Under the pieces are notes generated by a model, which saw nothing but the letters and a program-made list of their open reading frames with translations, searched no databases and was not told where the DNA came from. Both the position numbers and the translations under genes were made by a program. This document shows, piece after piece, positions 7,432 through 14,096 of a DNA stretch of 36,821 bases. This DNA comes from Spirochaetaceae bacterium (GTDB taxonomy: Bacteria; Spirochaetota; Spirochaetia; SZUA-6; DRHE01). Location of the stretch: positions 1,120,551-1,157,371 of the forward strand of contig CP070696.1 in assembly GCA_020353535.1 (NCBI GenBank), given 5' to 3'. Within the stretch, counting starts at the first letter, position 1, and each line of letters begins with the position of its first letter.

Positions 7432-8244
7432 GTGCGTGAAATCGCCGAGCGTGCCCGGAGGATGCGGATTCATGTGATCCGCATGACCACCCAGGCGGGA
7501 AGTGGACATGTGACCTCCTCCTTTTCAGCCGCGGACATCGTGGCAACCCTGTATTTCCGTGAAATGCGGTACGATTCTAAGAATATGGAGGATCCTGATC
7601 GTGACAGGTTCATCCTCTCCAAGGGTCACGCCGCACCCATACTCTACGCCGCCCTGCACGAGGCGGGAGTATTCGACGAATCGACAATATTGAGTCTGCG
7701 ACAGCCGGGATCTATACTACAGGGCCACCCCTGGGTTCGAACCCCTGGTGTCGATGCCACCAGTGGATCACTGGGTATCGGCTTGTCCCAGGCGATCGGC
7801 AGGGCGATCGGCGCTCGAATGCGAAACAGCCCCAGCAGAATCTACGTAATGATCAGCGACGGTGAGTGTGACGAGGGACAAACCTGGGAATCCGCATTAG
7901 CGGCTGCGCACTTTGCTACGGACAACCTGTGTTTATTCCTGGACCGCAACAATGCCCAGGTCGACGGTTCGACTGACACGGTAATGAATCTGGAACCGTT
8001 GGCGGACAAATGGAGGGCTTTCGGGTGGCGAGTGGAGGAAATCGACGGACACGATTACAAACAGATCCTCGACTATTTGCGGAGGTCAAGAGAAGATAAG
8101 GGCCGGCCGTCGATTGCTATCGCCCGAACGAAAAAGGGATTCGGGGTATCCTTCGTCGAGGAGGGAAATCGTTACCGTCATGCGAGTGTCTTGGATCCCG
8201 AGGCTGCGGAGAGAGCCATCGCCGAACTGGAGAGCAAGCAATGA
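7432..8244 (+). CDS. Transketolase, N-terminal (TPP-binding) subunit of a split enzyme
   Basis: The 270-residue product has Q-A-G-S-G-H (His26), the L-S-K-G-H-A segment at about 62-67, and the TPP diphosphate/Mg motif S-D-G-E-C-D-E-G-Q-T-W-E starting at 142, followed by L-D-R-N-N. GTG at 7432 was chosen because GAGAGG (7421-7426) lies 5 bases before it. The frame stays open upstream to 7342, but that would overlap the previous gene. The stop overlaps the next ATG (ATGA), coupling it to the amidohydrolase. It supplies the diphosphate-binding domain to the C-terminal subunit encoded 22 bases upstream. Confidence 0.92.
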   Translation: MREIAERARRMRIHVIRMTTQAGSGHVTSSFSAADIVATLYFREMRYDSKNMEDPDRDRFILSKGHAAPILYAALHEAGVFDESTILSLRQPGSILQGHPWVRTPGVDATSGSLGIGLSQAIGRAIGARMRNSPSRIYVMISDGECDEGQTWESALAAAHFATDNLCLFLDRNNAQVDGSTDTVMNLEPLADKWRAFGWRVEEIDGHDYKQILDYLRRSREDKGRPSIAIARTKKGFGVSFVEEGNRYRHASVLDPEAAERAIAELESKQ

Positions 8245-9086
8245 AGCAGCTTACAGACATCGTTGACAGCCATCTGCATCTGCTAAACTTGGATCGATTC
8301 CAGTACTACTGGCTGAAGCCGGAGTTTACCGTTCTACAGCGCAGCTTCCTCGCCGAAGATGTCCGTACGGTGTATGAGGCCAACAACGTCAGCCGGGCTG
8401 TTCTGGTACAGGCTCACCCATCAAAAGCTGAAACAGAGTATCTCGTTGAGCTGGCAAGGGAGCATTGTTTTATCGGTGGGGTGATTGCTCATATAGATTT
8501 GACCTCTGAACAAATCGAGCAGGATCTCTCTGAACTTCAGGAGCACGGCATTATCAAGGGGGCTCGCCATCAAAGGGCGGAAGACGAAGAAGAGAACTGG
8601 TTTTTAAAGCCGGAAGTGCTGCGCGGACTGAAAGCCGTTTCCGCCGCAGGGTTGGTCTACGACCTGCTCGTTAAACCTCGGCATCTGACTTCGATTCCCG
8701 TTTTGATGGATAGGGTGCCGGATATCAAGATTGTACTTGAACATATGGGAAAGCCTCCGATCGCATCCGGCGCCTGTAAACCCTGGATGGATGATCTTTT
8801 TGCCATAGCCCGGATCACATCTGTTCGCTGCAAGATCTCGGAGCTCGTGACTCAGGCTGATTGGAGCGCTTGGAGAGATGAAGATCTGAAACCATATATT
8901 GAGCACGCCCTGGATTGTTTCGGTCCGGACAGATTAATGTGGGGAAGCGGTTGGCCGGTTTGCCTTCTTGCCGCCGGATTCGAACAAACGTTGGGCTCCA
9001 CCCTGGCGGGGCTTGGATCGATGTCTGAAACCGAGCTGGAGAAGATTTTCCGCGAAAACGCCCGCCGTTTTTATGATATCGACTAG
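8241..9086 (+). CDS. Amidohydrolase-family lactonase-like protein (COG3618 type) with an altered active-site motif
   Basis: The 281-residue TIM-barrel protein starts with I-V-D-S-H-L-H (metal-binding His11 and His13). It has V-L-E-H-M-G-K-P-P and ends with R-L-M-W-G-S-G-W-P-V-C-L-L-A-A-G, the layout of L-fuconolactonase/L-rhamnonolactonase-like enzymes that open sugar lactones. In the family the late motif reads G-S-D-W-P, where the Asp is the strand-8 catalytic residue. Here residue 237 is Gly (codon GGT at 8949-8951), one base from GAT. The protein may therefore be impaired or changed in function. ATGA overlap with the transketolase N-subunit shows it is the last gene of the gntR operon. 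A lactone feeding the kinase/transketolase route is the likely substrate class. Confidence 0.82.
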   Translation: MKQLTDIVDSHLHLLNLDRFQYYWLKPEFTVLQRSFLAEDVRTVYEANNVSRAVLVQAHPSKAETEYLVELAREHCFIGGVIAHIDLTSEQIEQDLSELQEHGIIKGARHQRAEDEEENWFLKPEVLRGLKAVSAAGLVYDLLVKPRHLTSIPVLMDRVPDIKIVLEHMGKPPIASGACKPWMDDLFAIARITSVRCKISELVTQADWSAWRDEDLKPYIEHALDCFGPDRLMWGSGWPVCLLAAGFEQTLGSTLAGLGSMSETELEKIFRENARRFYDID

Positions 9087-9172
9087 CAACGGATATCGAT
9101 TCTAGTTCAATCAGCCCCTCGCCAAACTCTTCACGACAGCACCTGAAAACCCTCTTTGGCCGCCGCCTCTCG

Positions 9173-9405
9173 TTATCGAACCGCGTCCGTACCGCTTGGA
9201 AGTCGGGGTCGATTCCAAGCCAGGAATTCCTGGATGCTGAGAGGGCGCTTTGCCGTGCTCAGCAGTCCCTGGCGGACCAGGCGTGAAATCCTGTCAGCGT
9301 TCGTGTCACTGTCCGCCGCTGCGGGTTCCAATCTGACGACCGGCTTATTGCGATCCAGAAGGAGAATCGTCGTACCGCTCTTCACTTCGTCCAGTAGGCG
9401 GTTTA
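9173..9405 (-). pseudogene. Remnant of a Phd/YefM-type antitoxin (N-terminus missing)
   Basis: The minus-strand frame ending at 9173 reads N-R-L-L-D-E-V-K-S-G-T-T-I-L-L-L-D-R-N-K-P-V-V-R-L-E-P, the strand pair of a Phd/YefM antitoxin. A typical acidic C-terminal tail follows (I-Q-E-F-L-A-W-N-R-P). The expected N-terminal segment (about 15 residues of the V-x-x-x-E-L-K-x-x-L type) is absent. The similarity starts exactly at the stop codon of gatZ, and no ATG, GTG or SD lies suitably upstream in frame. No toxin gene follows; only 86 bases without features separate it from the amidohydrolase stop. I read it as a relic left by a deletion or recombination whose breakpoint is the end of gatZ. Confidence 0.65.
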
Positions 9406-10752
9406 ATGGCGGTTTTTCGGCCGCACAGCCATCGAATAATCCTGGAGGATCATACGGATGCTTGCTTCGATCAAATCCTCCGGATTCGCGGTCAACCGCC
9501 CTTCGCGGATTTCCAGGTATTGCCGGGGCAGGTACTGGCTGAGCAGAGTCAGTGGGATGTTCACCTGCTTCATGTTCCTGAGCAGCAGATTGACGGCATC
9601 TTTGACCATAGGCACCTGCCAATAGTAGCGGCTGCGGTCCGACAGACTATACTTCAGGGAAAGGCACACCTCCTCCGCACTGCCCGTATAATAGCTCTGC
9701 CAATGCTCCGGATTGTCCCTCATCGCCTTGTCCAGGAACATATCCAATTGGGAGAGCCGGGCTTTGTAGGTCCAACCGAGCAGTTCCTTCTCGATACTCT
9801 CCAGGGCGAACAGGCATTCCCGCATGGCGAAGGTCAGGGCCGGTCCAACCTTGAGAATGGCGATCCCATCCTCCACCAATTGCCGAAGCAGCTCGGGGCT
9901 CTGATAGTCGGTGGAATGCCCCTCCAGAACCAGCTGGGAGTGCTTCCGGGCAGCCAATATCAACTCTTCGGCTTCGGACCGATCGTATTCACAGACGACA
10001 TGATCCCCAAACTCCACTCCGGGCTGCACCACCACGGCGATGACCCGCTGCCAGGCATCCTGCAGGCCGGCGTCGTCGAACGCCTGCCTGCAGGTGGCGA
10101 TGGTCTCTTCAAAATCACTCACCTGCGTAATTTGGGTTGCTTGCTCTTCCACCTGGATTCCGCCGGGAGGCGGAACGTCGGTGCCGATGACGTAAAGCGG
10201 CGGAGAGCCGCCGCTGTCTGTGCGGCCGGCACGTTCGGATTCCCGGAATGCCGCTTCAGCCGCCGCGGCCATTCGTGCTTCCCTCCTGGCCATCAAAGCA
10301 GGATCCAGACCGCCGTGGCGGTCAACGGGATCGCCGCCCAGGGGCATACTGGCATCCAGGTGGATTTTTGTGTATCCGGCCTTTACGCAGGCGGCAATCA
10401 GGTCGCAGGCTTTCTGTATAGCCTGCTCCGCGGGCTCTTTTCGCCAAGGATACGGTCCTAGATGGTCGCCGCCGAATACGATCCGCTTCCAAGGAAAGGC
10501 GATTCGATCCGCCACGGTATAAACAAAATCCCGGAATCCAGCCGGTGTCATACCGGTGTAGCCACCGAACTGGTTGACCTGGTTCACCGTGGACTCGATC
10601 AGAAACGGAAGCCCATCGGTTTTGGCCTGAACCATGGCTGCGGCCACCACCCGAGGATGGGCGCTGCAGATCGAGTAGATCCCCTGAGGATCACCACGCT
10701 TTTGAGCCTCGATCAGTGTTCGGAAAAAATCCTGTGCGGACATAGCCTTCAT
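9403..10752 (-). CDS. D-tagatose-1,6-bisphosphate aldolase subunit GatZ/KbaZ-like
   Basis: The protein of about 449 residues matches the GatZ/KbaZ family throughout: Q-G-I-Y-S-I-C-S-A-H-P near the N-terminus, N-Q-F-G-G-Y-T-G-M-T-P, F-G-G-D-H-L-G-P-Y-P-W, H-L-D-A-S-M-P, and E-G-H-S-T-D-Y-Q followed by L-K-V-G-P-A-L-T-F-A. E. coli GatZ and KbaZ are about 420-426 residues and stabilise or activate the GatY/KbaY aldolase. No such class II aldolase gene is in the window, so it may act elsewhere or alone on a tagatose-type sugar. The start is uncertain: ATG codons at 10776, 10752 and 10743 are all possible and none has a strong SD. The open frame continues to 11103, but that part is non-coding. The gene's stop abuts an antitoxin remnant. 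Confidence 0.88.
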   Translation of the reverse strand: MKAMSAQDFFRTLIEAQKRGDPQGIYSICSAHPRVVAAAMVQAKTDGLPFLIESTVNQVNQFGGYTGMTPAGFRDFVYTVADRIAFPWKRIVFGGDHLGPYPWRKEPAEQAIQKACDLIAACVKAGYTKIHLDASMPLGGDPVDRHGGLDPALMARREARMAAAAEAAFRESERAGRTDSGGSPPLYVIGTDVPPPGGIQVEEQATQITQVSDFEETIATCRQAFDDAGLQDAWQRVIAVVVQPGVEFGDHVVCEYDRSEAEELILAARKHSQLVLEGHSTDYQSPELLRQLVEDGIAILKVGPALTFAMRECLFALESIEKELLGWTYKARLSQLDMFLDKAMRDNPEHWQSYYTGSAEEVCLSLKYSLSDRSRYYWQVPMVKDAVNLLLRNMKQVNIPLTLLSQYLPRQYLEIREGRLTANPEDLIEASIRMILQDYSMAVRPKNRH

Positions 10753-10893
10753 GCCGGTGATCAACCTGGCAACCATCTTGGAGTTGAAAATCCTGTCACC
10801 GTTTACAGGATATCTTGTATCACATCGATTGTACCTTGAAAAGCGCTGCCTGAGTGACATAAAGGCAGTACATAATCCCTGCCGGATCTTTCC

Positions 10894-10922
10894 TTGACAG
10901 TTCCAGGCGGCCGGGTCATTAT
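10894..10922 (+). promoter_or_regulatory. Promoter of the lipoprotein gene
   Basis: TTGACA (10894-10899) is followed after 17 bases by CATTAT (10917-10922). A start of transcription near 10929 would leave a 41-base leader containing AAGGAGG at 10954-10960. Confidence 0.6.
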
Positions 10923-10969
10923 TGTCGCATACAACAGGCAGATAGACCCTGCCAAGGAGGTAGCAAAAG

Positions 10970-11794
10970 ATGAAGCGACAGACAACGACGGGTTGGATTT
11001 TCGGGACCGTCCTGGTCCTCGTGGTTCTGCTCTCCAGCTGTTCCATGCTGGGGGATGCGGTGGTGGGGGGCATCAGCAGCGGGGTAAGCAAAGGCGTCTC
11101 CAAGGGTGTCGAGCAGGAGGTGGAGAAAGAGGTCGCCGAGGAAGCGCAGCCGAGTCAATCTAAGGCGCCGGCTGCGGGGCCCCAGTGGAATCAGTTCATG
11201 ATCATGCAGGCCCAGATGGTGTTCAGCTACGCCTTCTCCGCTGGCGGCATGTGGGCCGGGCAGAAGGAATACAAACCCGGAGAATATACGAAGTTCGAGT
11301 GGTCGATGGAGGGGGAAGACACCATCGTCCTGGAGCGGGCCTATTTGAAAGAGTTGGAAGACGGCAAGCAGTGGTGGCGCGTGTCCTGGGAGGACTCCGA
11401 GGGCTTGTGGATCTGGGAGGTTCTGATCGATCCCGAGGAATCCGGCAGCGGACAGATGCTGCGCATGCGGGCCCGGGATGCCGACGGCAACCAGGGGGAA
11501 GTGCCGGTCAGCGGAGAGACCGTGTACATGCCCCCGGCCGAGCTCACCAAGGAGAGCGTCCAGGGTGCCACGGTGGCCAAAGAAAAGGTCACCGTGCCCG
11601 CCGGAACCTTCCAGTCCGACCACGTGATCTACATGGCGGCTACCGGCGAAGGCCAGGTGGAGTTCTGGCTGGCTCCTCAAATCCCGGGAGGCGTGGTCAG
11701 GTACCTGATCAGCGAGAAGGGAAAAGGCGAAGTGTGGACCAGCGACCTCATCGAATTCGGGAAAAACGCTACGACAATTCTGGGCTCTTATTGA
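10970..11794 (+). CDS. Predicted lipoprotein of unknown function
   Basis: The 274-residue product has a basic N-terminus (M-K-R), a hydrophobic stretch (residues 9-21) and a lipobox L-S-S-C with Cys24, so it should be an acylated, membrane-anchored lipoprotein. After the Cys come short glycine/valine repeats (G-V-S-K-G-V-S-K-G-V) and a charged E-V-E-K-E-V-A-E-E linker. From about residue 70 there is a folded domain rich in beta-type sequence and tryptophan (for example W-W-R-V-S-W and G-L-W-I-W-E). I do not recognise a named family. The ATG at 10970 has AAGGAGG 9 bases upstream. It stands alone with its own promoter, divergent from gatZ and ending only 8 bases from the convergent dehydrogenase gene. 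Confidence 0.83.
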   Translation: MKRQTTTGWIFGTVLVLVVLLSSCSMLGDAVVGGISSGVSKGVSKGVEQEVEKEVAEEAQPSQSKAPAAGPQWNQFMIMQAQMVFSYAFSAGGMWAGQKEYKPGEYTKFEWSMEGEDTIVLERAYLKELEDGKQWWRVSWEDSEGLWIWEVLIDPEESGSGQMLRMRARDADGNQGEVPVSGETVYMPPAELTKESVQGATVAKEKVTVPAGTFQSDHVIYMAATGEGQVEFWLAPQIPGGVVRYLISEKGKGEVWTSDLIEFGKNATTILGSY

Positions 11795-11802
11795 GGCTGC
11801 CG

Positions 11803-12861
11803 CTAGAGCCAGCTGCCCCGCACGGCCTGACCTGTTTCGTTTGACTGGTAAAATGCCTCGACCAGCTCGATGCAGGCCAGGCCGGCCTGGCCGTTGACCC
11901 CGTAGAAGGGCTGCTCGTCATTACGAACGCAGTCAACGAAGTAGCGCAGCTCCTCCACGTATCCCAGATTGTAGAACTCGTCCACGGCGGGTTTGGTCCA
12001 GCCGAGGTTATGGTCGGTTTTCTCTATGGAATAGGAAATACCGGGGCGGGAATAGCATTGGATCGGACTGCCGAAAGTCAGATCGATTTTCAGCACTCCT
12101 TCGCTTCCGTAGATCTCAACCTTGTCGTCCATGCCGCCGACGGTGATGTAGTTCCCCTCCACCAGGCCGAACTCCCCGTTCTGGAAGCGCAGGATCCCCA
12201 CCCCGAAATCTTCCCCTTCGAAATCATGGTGCACGAAGTTGTGCTCGCTTCCCTGGTTCATCCTTCCGGTAACCTCGACCACCGGATTGTTTCCTCTGCC
12301 CAGGAGGTACAGGAGGTAGCCGATCGGATGGATCCCCAGATGGATGAAGCTGCCGCCACCGCAGGTGGCGCGCTTTTTGGCAAATTGGGAGTGGGAGCCG
12401 TTGTGGCACTCCTTGGCTTTCACGTACAGAAGCCGACCGATTCCTCCCTCGGCGACGAGTGCATCCACCCGCCTCAAGGCCGGCGCAAAGCACCAGTCCT
12501 CAGCGTACATCAGCTTCACGCCTAGCTCTTCGCAGGCCCGGATCATCTCCCGGGCGTGCGCAACGGTGGTGGCCAGCGGCTTTTCGCAGACCACGTTCTT
12601 CCCGGCCTTGGCCGCGGCCATGACCACCTGATGGTGTAGGAAGTTCGGGACGCATACCGAGATCAGATCGATATCCTCCCGTTCGAACATCTTCTGGTAG
12701 CTCTCGTAGGTGTGGGGGATGTTCCACTTGGAGGAGATGCCCTCAAGGTTGTCGATCGCAGCCACGGCCACCAGCTCGGCGTGCTCGTTGCGGCTGTAGG
12801 AATCGCAGTGGAAATCGGCGGCAAACTTGGAACCGACTATACCAATCCGAACTTTTTCCAT
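11803..12861 (-). CDS. Gfo/Idh/MocA-family NAD(P)-dependent oxidoreductase
   Basis: The 352-residue protein has an N-terminal Rossmann domain beginning R-I-G-I-V-G-S-K-F-A-A-D-F-H. The family motif V-V-C-E-K-P-L-A-T-T (Lys for catalysis) is near residue 93, and an alpha/beta C-terminal domain includes H-L-G-I-H-P-I-G-Y. Family members oxidise or reduce cyclic polyols and sugars such as inositol, scyllo-inosose or glucosides. An SD (GAGGAAGCT) precedes the ATG at 12861. It is the last gene of a leftward group with three small proteins (12884-13978), though those seem functionally unrelated. The substrate is not predictable from the sequence. Confidence 0.9.
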   Translation of the reverse strand: MEKVRIGIVGSKFAADFHCDSYSRNEHAELVAVAAIDNLEGISSKWNIPHTYESYQKMFEREDIDLISVCVPNFLHHQVVMAAAKAGKNVVCEKPLATTVAHAREMIRACEELGVKLMYAEDWCFAPALRRVDALVAEGGIGRLLYVKAKECHNGSHSQFAKKRATCGGGSFIHLGIHPIGYLLYLLGRGNNPVVEVTGRMNQGSEHNFVHHDFEGEDFGVGILRFQNGEFGLVEGNYITVGGMDDKVEIYGSEGVLKIDLTFGSPIQCYSRPGISYSIEKTDHNLGWTKPAVDEFYNLGYVEELRYFVDCVRNDEQPFYGVNGQAGLACIELVEAFYQSNETGQAVRGSWL

Positions 12862-12883
12862 GAGCTTCCTCCTGAGGTTGTGT

Positions 12884-13111
12884 TTATTTGCCTTGGGACT
12901 CTGAAGATTCTTGGTTTTTCTTGTAGGAAAGGTCGATGTTGATCTTGAACTTACCCTGGCCGGAGACGCTGATGCCGAAAGAGGCCAACTGCAGCAGATC
13001 TCCCTCCTCTACATTTGAGATCTCGATCTCGTACACCCCCGAGAGGATGCCTTCCTTGCGTTCGGCTATGAACTCACTGAGGGCGATGAGAAGGTTCTCC
13101 GTGTCAGGCAT
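12884..13111 (-). CDS. Small conserved-looking protein of unknown function
   Basis: The frame encodes 75 residues, with an N-terminal amphipathic helix (N-L-L-I-A-L-S-E-F-I-A-E-R-K-E-G-I-L) and a beta-like middle (Y-E-I-E-I-S-N-V and I-S-V-S-G-Q-G-K-F-K-I-N-I-D-L). No signal peptide or membrane segment is seen. It begins 11 bases after the stop of the LapA-like gene, and 22 bases separate it from the dehydrogenase start, so operon position supports it being real. The SD is weak. I do not recognise the family. Confidence 0.55.
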   Translation of the reverse strand: MPDTENLLIALSEFIAERKEGILSGVYEIEISNVEEGDLLQLASFGISVSGQGKFKINIDLSYKKNQESSESQGK

Positions 13112-13122
13112 GAAGTGAGTCT

Positions 13123-13524
13123 CTACTTTCCTCTTTTCCTGCGACCTGACTTTGCTTTAGCCTGTCTGGCCTGGGGGAACCCACCCTCGGCTTCACCGGC
13201 ACGGGTTTGGACCTGTCCCTGTTCGATGTCCTGGGCCTGCTCGACCAGTTCTTTCTCCTTCTCCTTCAACTCCAGTTCCCTGGCTTTGACCTGCTCTCCC
13301 CGTTTGCGAAACTTGGTCTTGCTGATTTTGGAGAAGTAGCGGCTGAGGTAGTAGGCGAATGAGTAGATCACCCCCACGGCGAAGCTGACCAGAGCGACGG
13401 CGGTAACAGGGATTTCCTCGAACTTCCAGCCGAACAGATTGAAGGAAGTGTTATAGCCCAGATTCAACACGATGAGGACGACCAGGATAACGAGCAATAC
13501 GATACTTAAGATAACGCGAAACAT
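13123..13524 (-). CDS. LapA-domain-like two-helix membrane protein
   Basis: The 133-residue protein starts with a strong transmembrane helix (I-L-S-I-V-L-L-V-I-L-V-V-L-I-V-L-N), then F-N-L-F-G-W-x-F-E-E-I-P-V. A second helix (T-A-V-A-L-V-S-F-A-V-G-V-I-Y) follows, and then a long highly charged coiled-coil tail rich in K, E and Q. This is the layout of LapA/DUF1049 proteins, which in E. coli LapA act with LapB in lipopolysaccharide assembly; many distant members have no known role. It lies between a larger membrane protein and a small soluble protein in one leftward group. Confidence 0.75.
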   Translation of the reverse strand: MFRVILSIVLLVILVVLIVLNLGYNTSFNLFGWKFEEIPVTAVALVSFAVGVIYSFAYYLSRYFSKISKTKFRKRGEQVKARELELKEKEKELVEQAQDIEQGQVQTRAGEAEGGFPQARQAKAKSGRRKRGK

Positions 13525-13546
13525 GTGAGATAATCCTTTTTAGAGT

Positions 13547-13978
13547 TTACAGGAATAATACGCCGGGAAAGATGAAGTGGAGCAGCCCCACCACCACACC
13601 GGCGATTCCTACGGGAACGCGATAGGGCATGATCGCCTCTGTCACCTTCTCCACGGATTTTTCCACTTTCTCCGGCGCTCCCTCCGTTTTCGGGTGCTGC
13701 CGGAAGGCCTCGCCGATGAGGATGACTCCCAGGATGATGCCCGCCGCTGCAGGCAGCAGATCTCCGACCACGACGACGCCTTCGTTGGGAGAGCGAAAGA
13801 TGAGCTTGAGCACGCCGATCACAGCGGTGATCAAACCGGCTGTTATCTGTAGGCTCCGGCTTTGACGCAGGAATCTGAATGATGCGAAAAAGTCGCTTTT
13901 TTTTCCCAGGTAGTCCGACGACAGCGCCAGGCCGGCTACCACCGTAGAGACGACCGAAAGTAGATAGAATTGGGGCAT
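13547..13978 (-). CDS. Hypothetical integral membrane protein
   Basis: The 143-residue product has about four hydrophobic segments: residues 4-20, 46-62, 72-90 and a C-terminal V-G-I-A-G-V-V-V-G-L-L-H-F-I-F-P-G-V-L-F-L. A polar K/E-rich loop (K-V-E-K-S-V-E-K-V) lies before the last helix. GAGGAGG stands a few bases before the ATG, and a good promoter lies at 14034-14006, so it is the first gene of the leftward group. I do not recognise the family; an inner-membrane location is the only safe statement. Confidence 0.75.
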   Translation of the reverse strand: MPQFYLLSVVSTVVAGLALSSDYLGKKSDFFASFRFLRQSRSLQITAGLITAVIGVLKLIFRSPNEGVVVVGDLLPAAAGIILGVILIGEAFRQHPKTEGAPEKVEKSVEKVTEAIMPYRVPVGIAGVVVGLLHFIFPGVLFL

Positions 13979-14005
13979 GAACCACCTCCTCAGTTAGCTA
14001 TTCAT

Positions 14006-14034
14006 AATATACCTGCAAAGCGGGGGGATGGCAA
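14006..14034 (-). promoter_or_regulatory. Promoter of the leftward membrane-protein operon
   Basis: On the minus strand TTGCCA (14034-14029) and TATATT (14011-14006) are 17 bases apart, upstream of the ATG at 13978. A TTGACA at 14035-14040 on the plus strand may be the -35 box of the divergent preA-like gene, but its -10 is poor. Confidence 0.55.
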
Positions 14035-14096
14035 TTGACAGGATCAATGCTGACTCGTAAGCTTGCATTTGCAAATTTTGATACCGGAGGAACTCC

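Noticed and set aside
1..9086. 1-deoxyxylulose 5-phosphate synthase for the split transketolase
   Set aside because: The two subunits keep the lengths and motifs of split transketolases, and the kinase, GntR and lactonase context fits sugar catabolism better than isoprenoid synthesis.
10753..11103. N-terminal extension of the gatZ frame
   Set aside because: It overlaps the divergent lipoprotein promoter and gene start and shows no similarity to GatZ.
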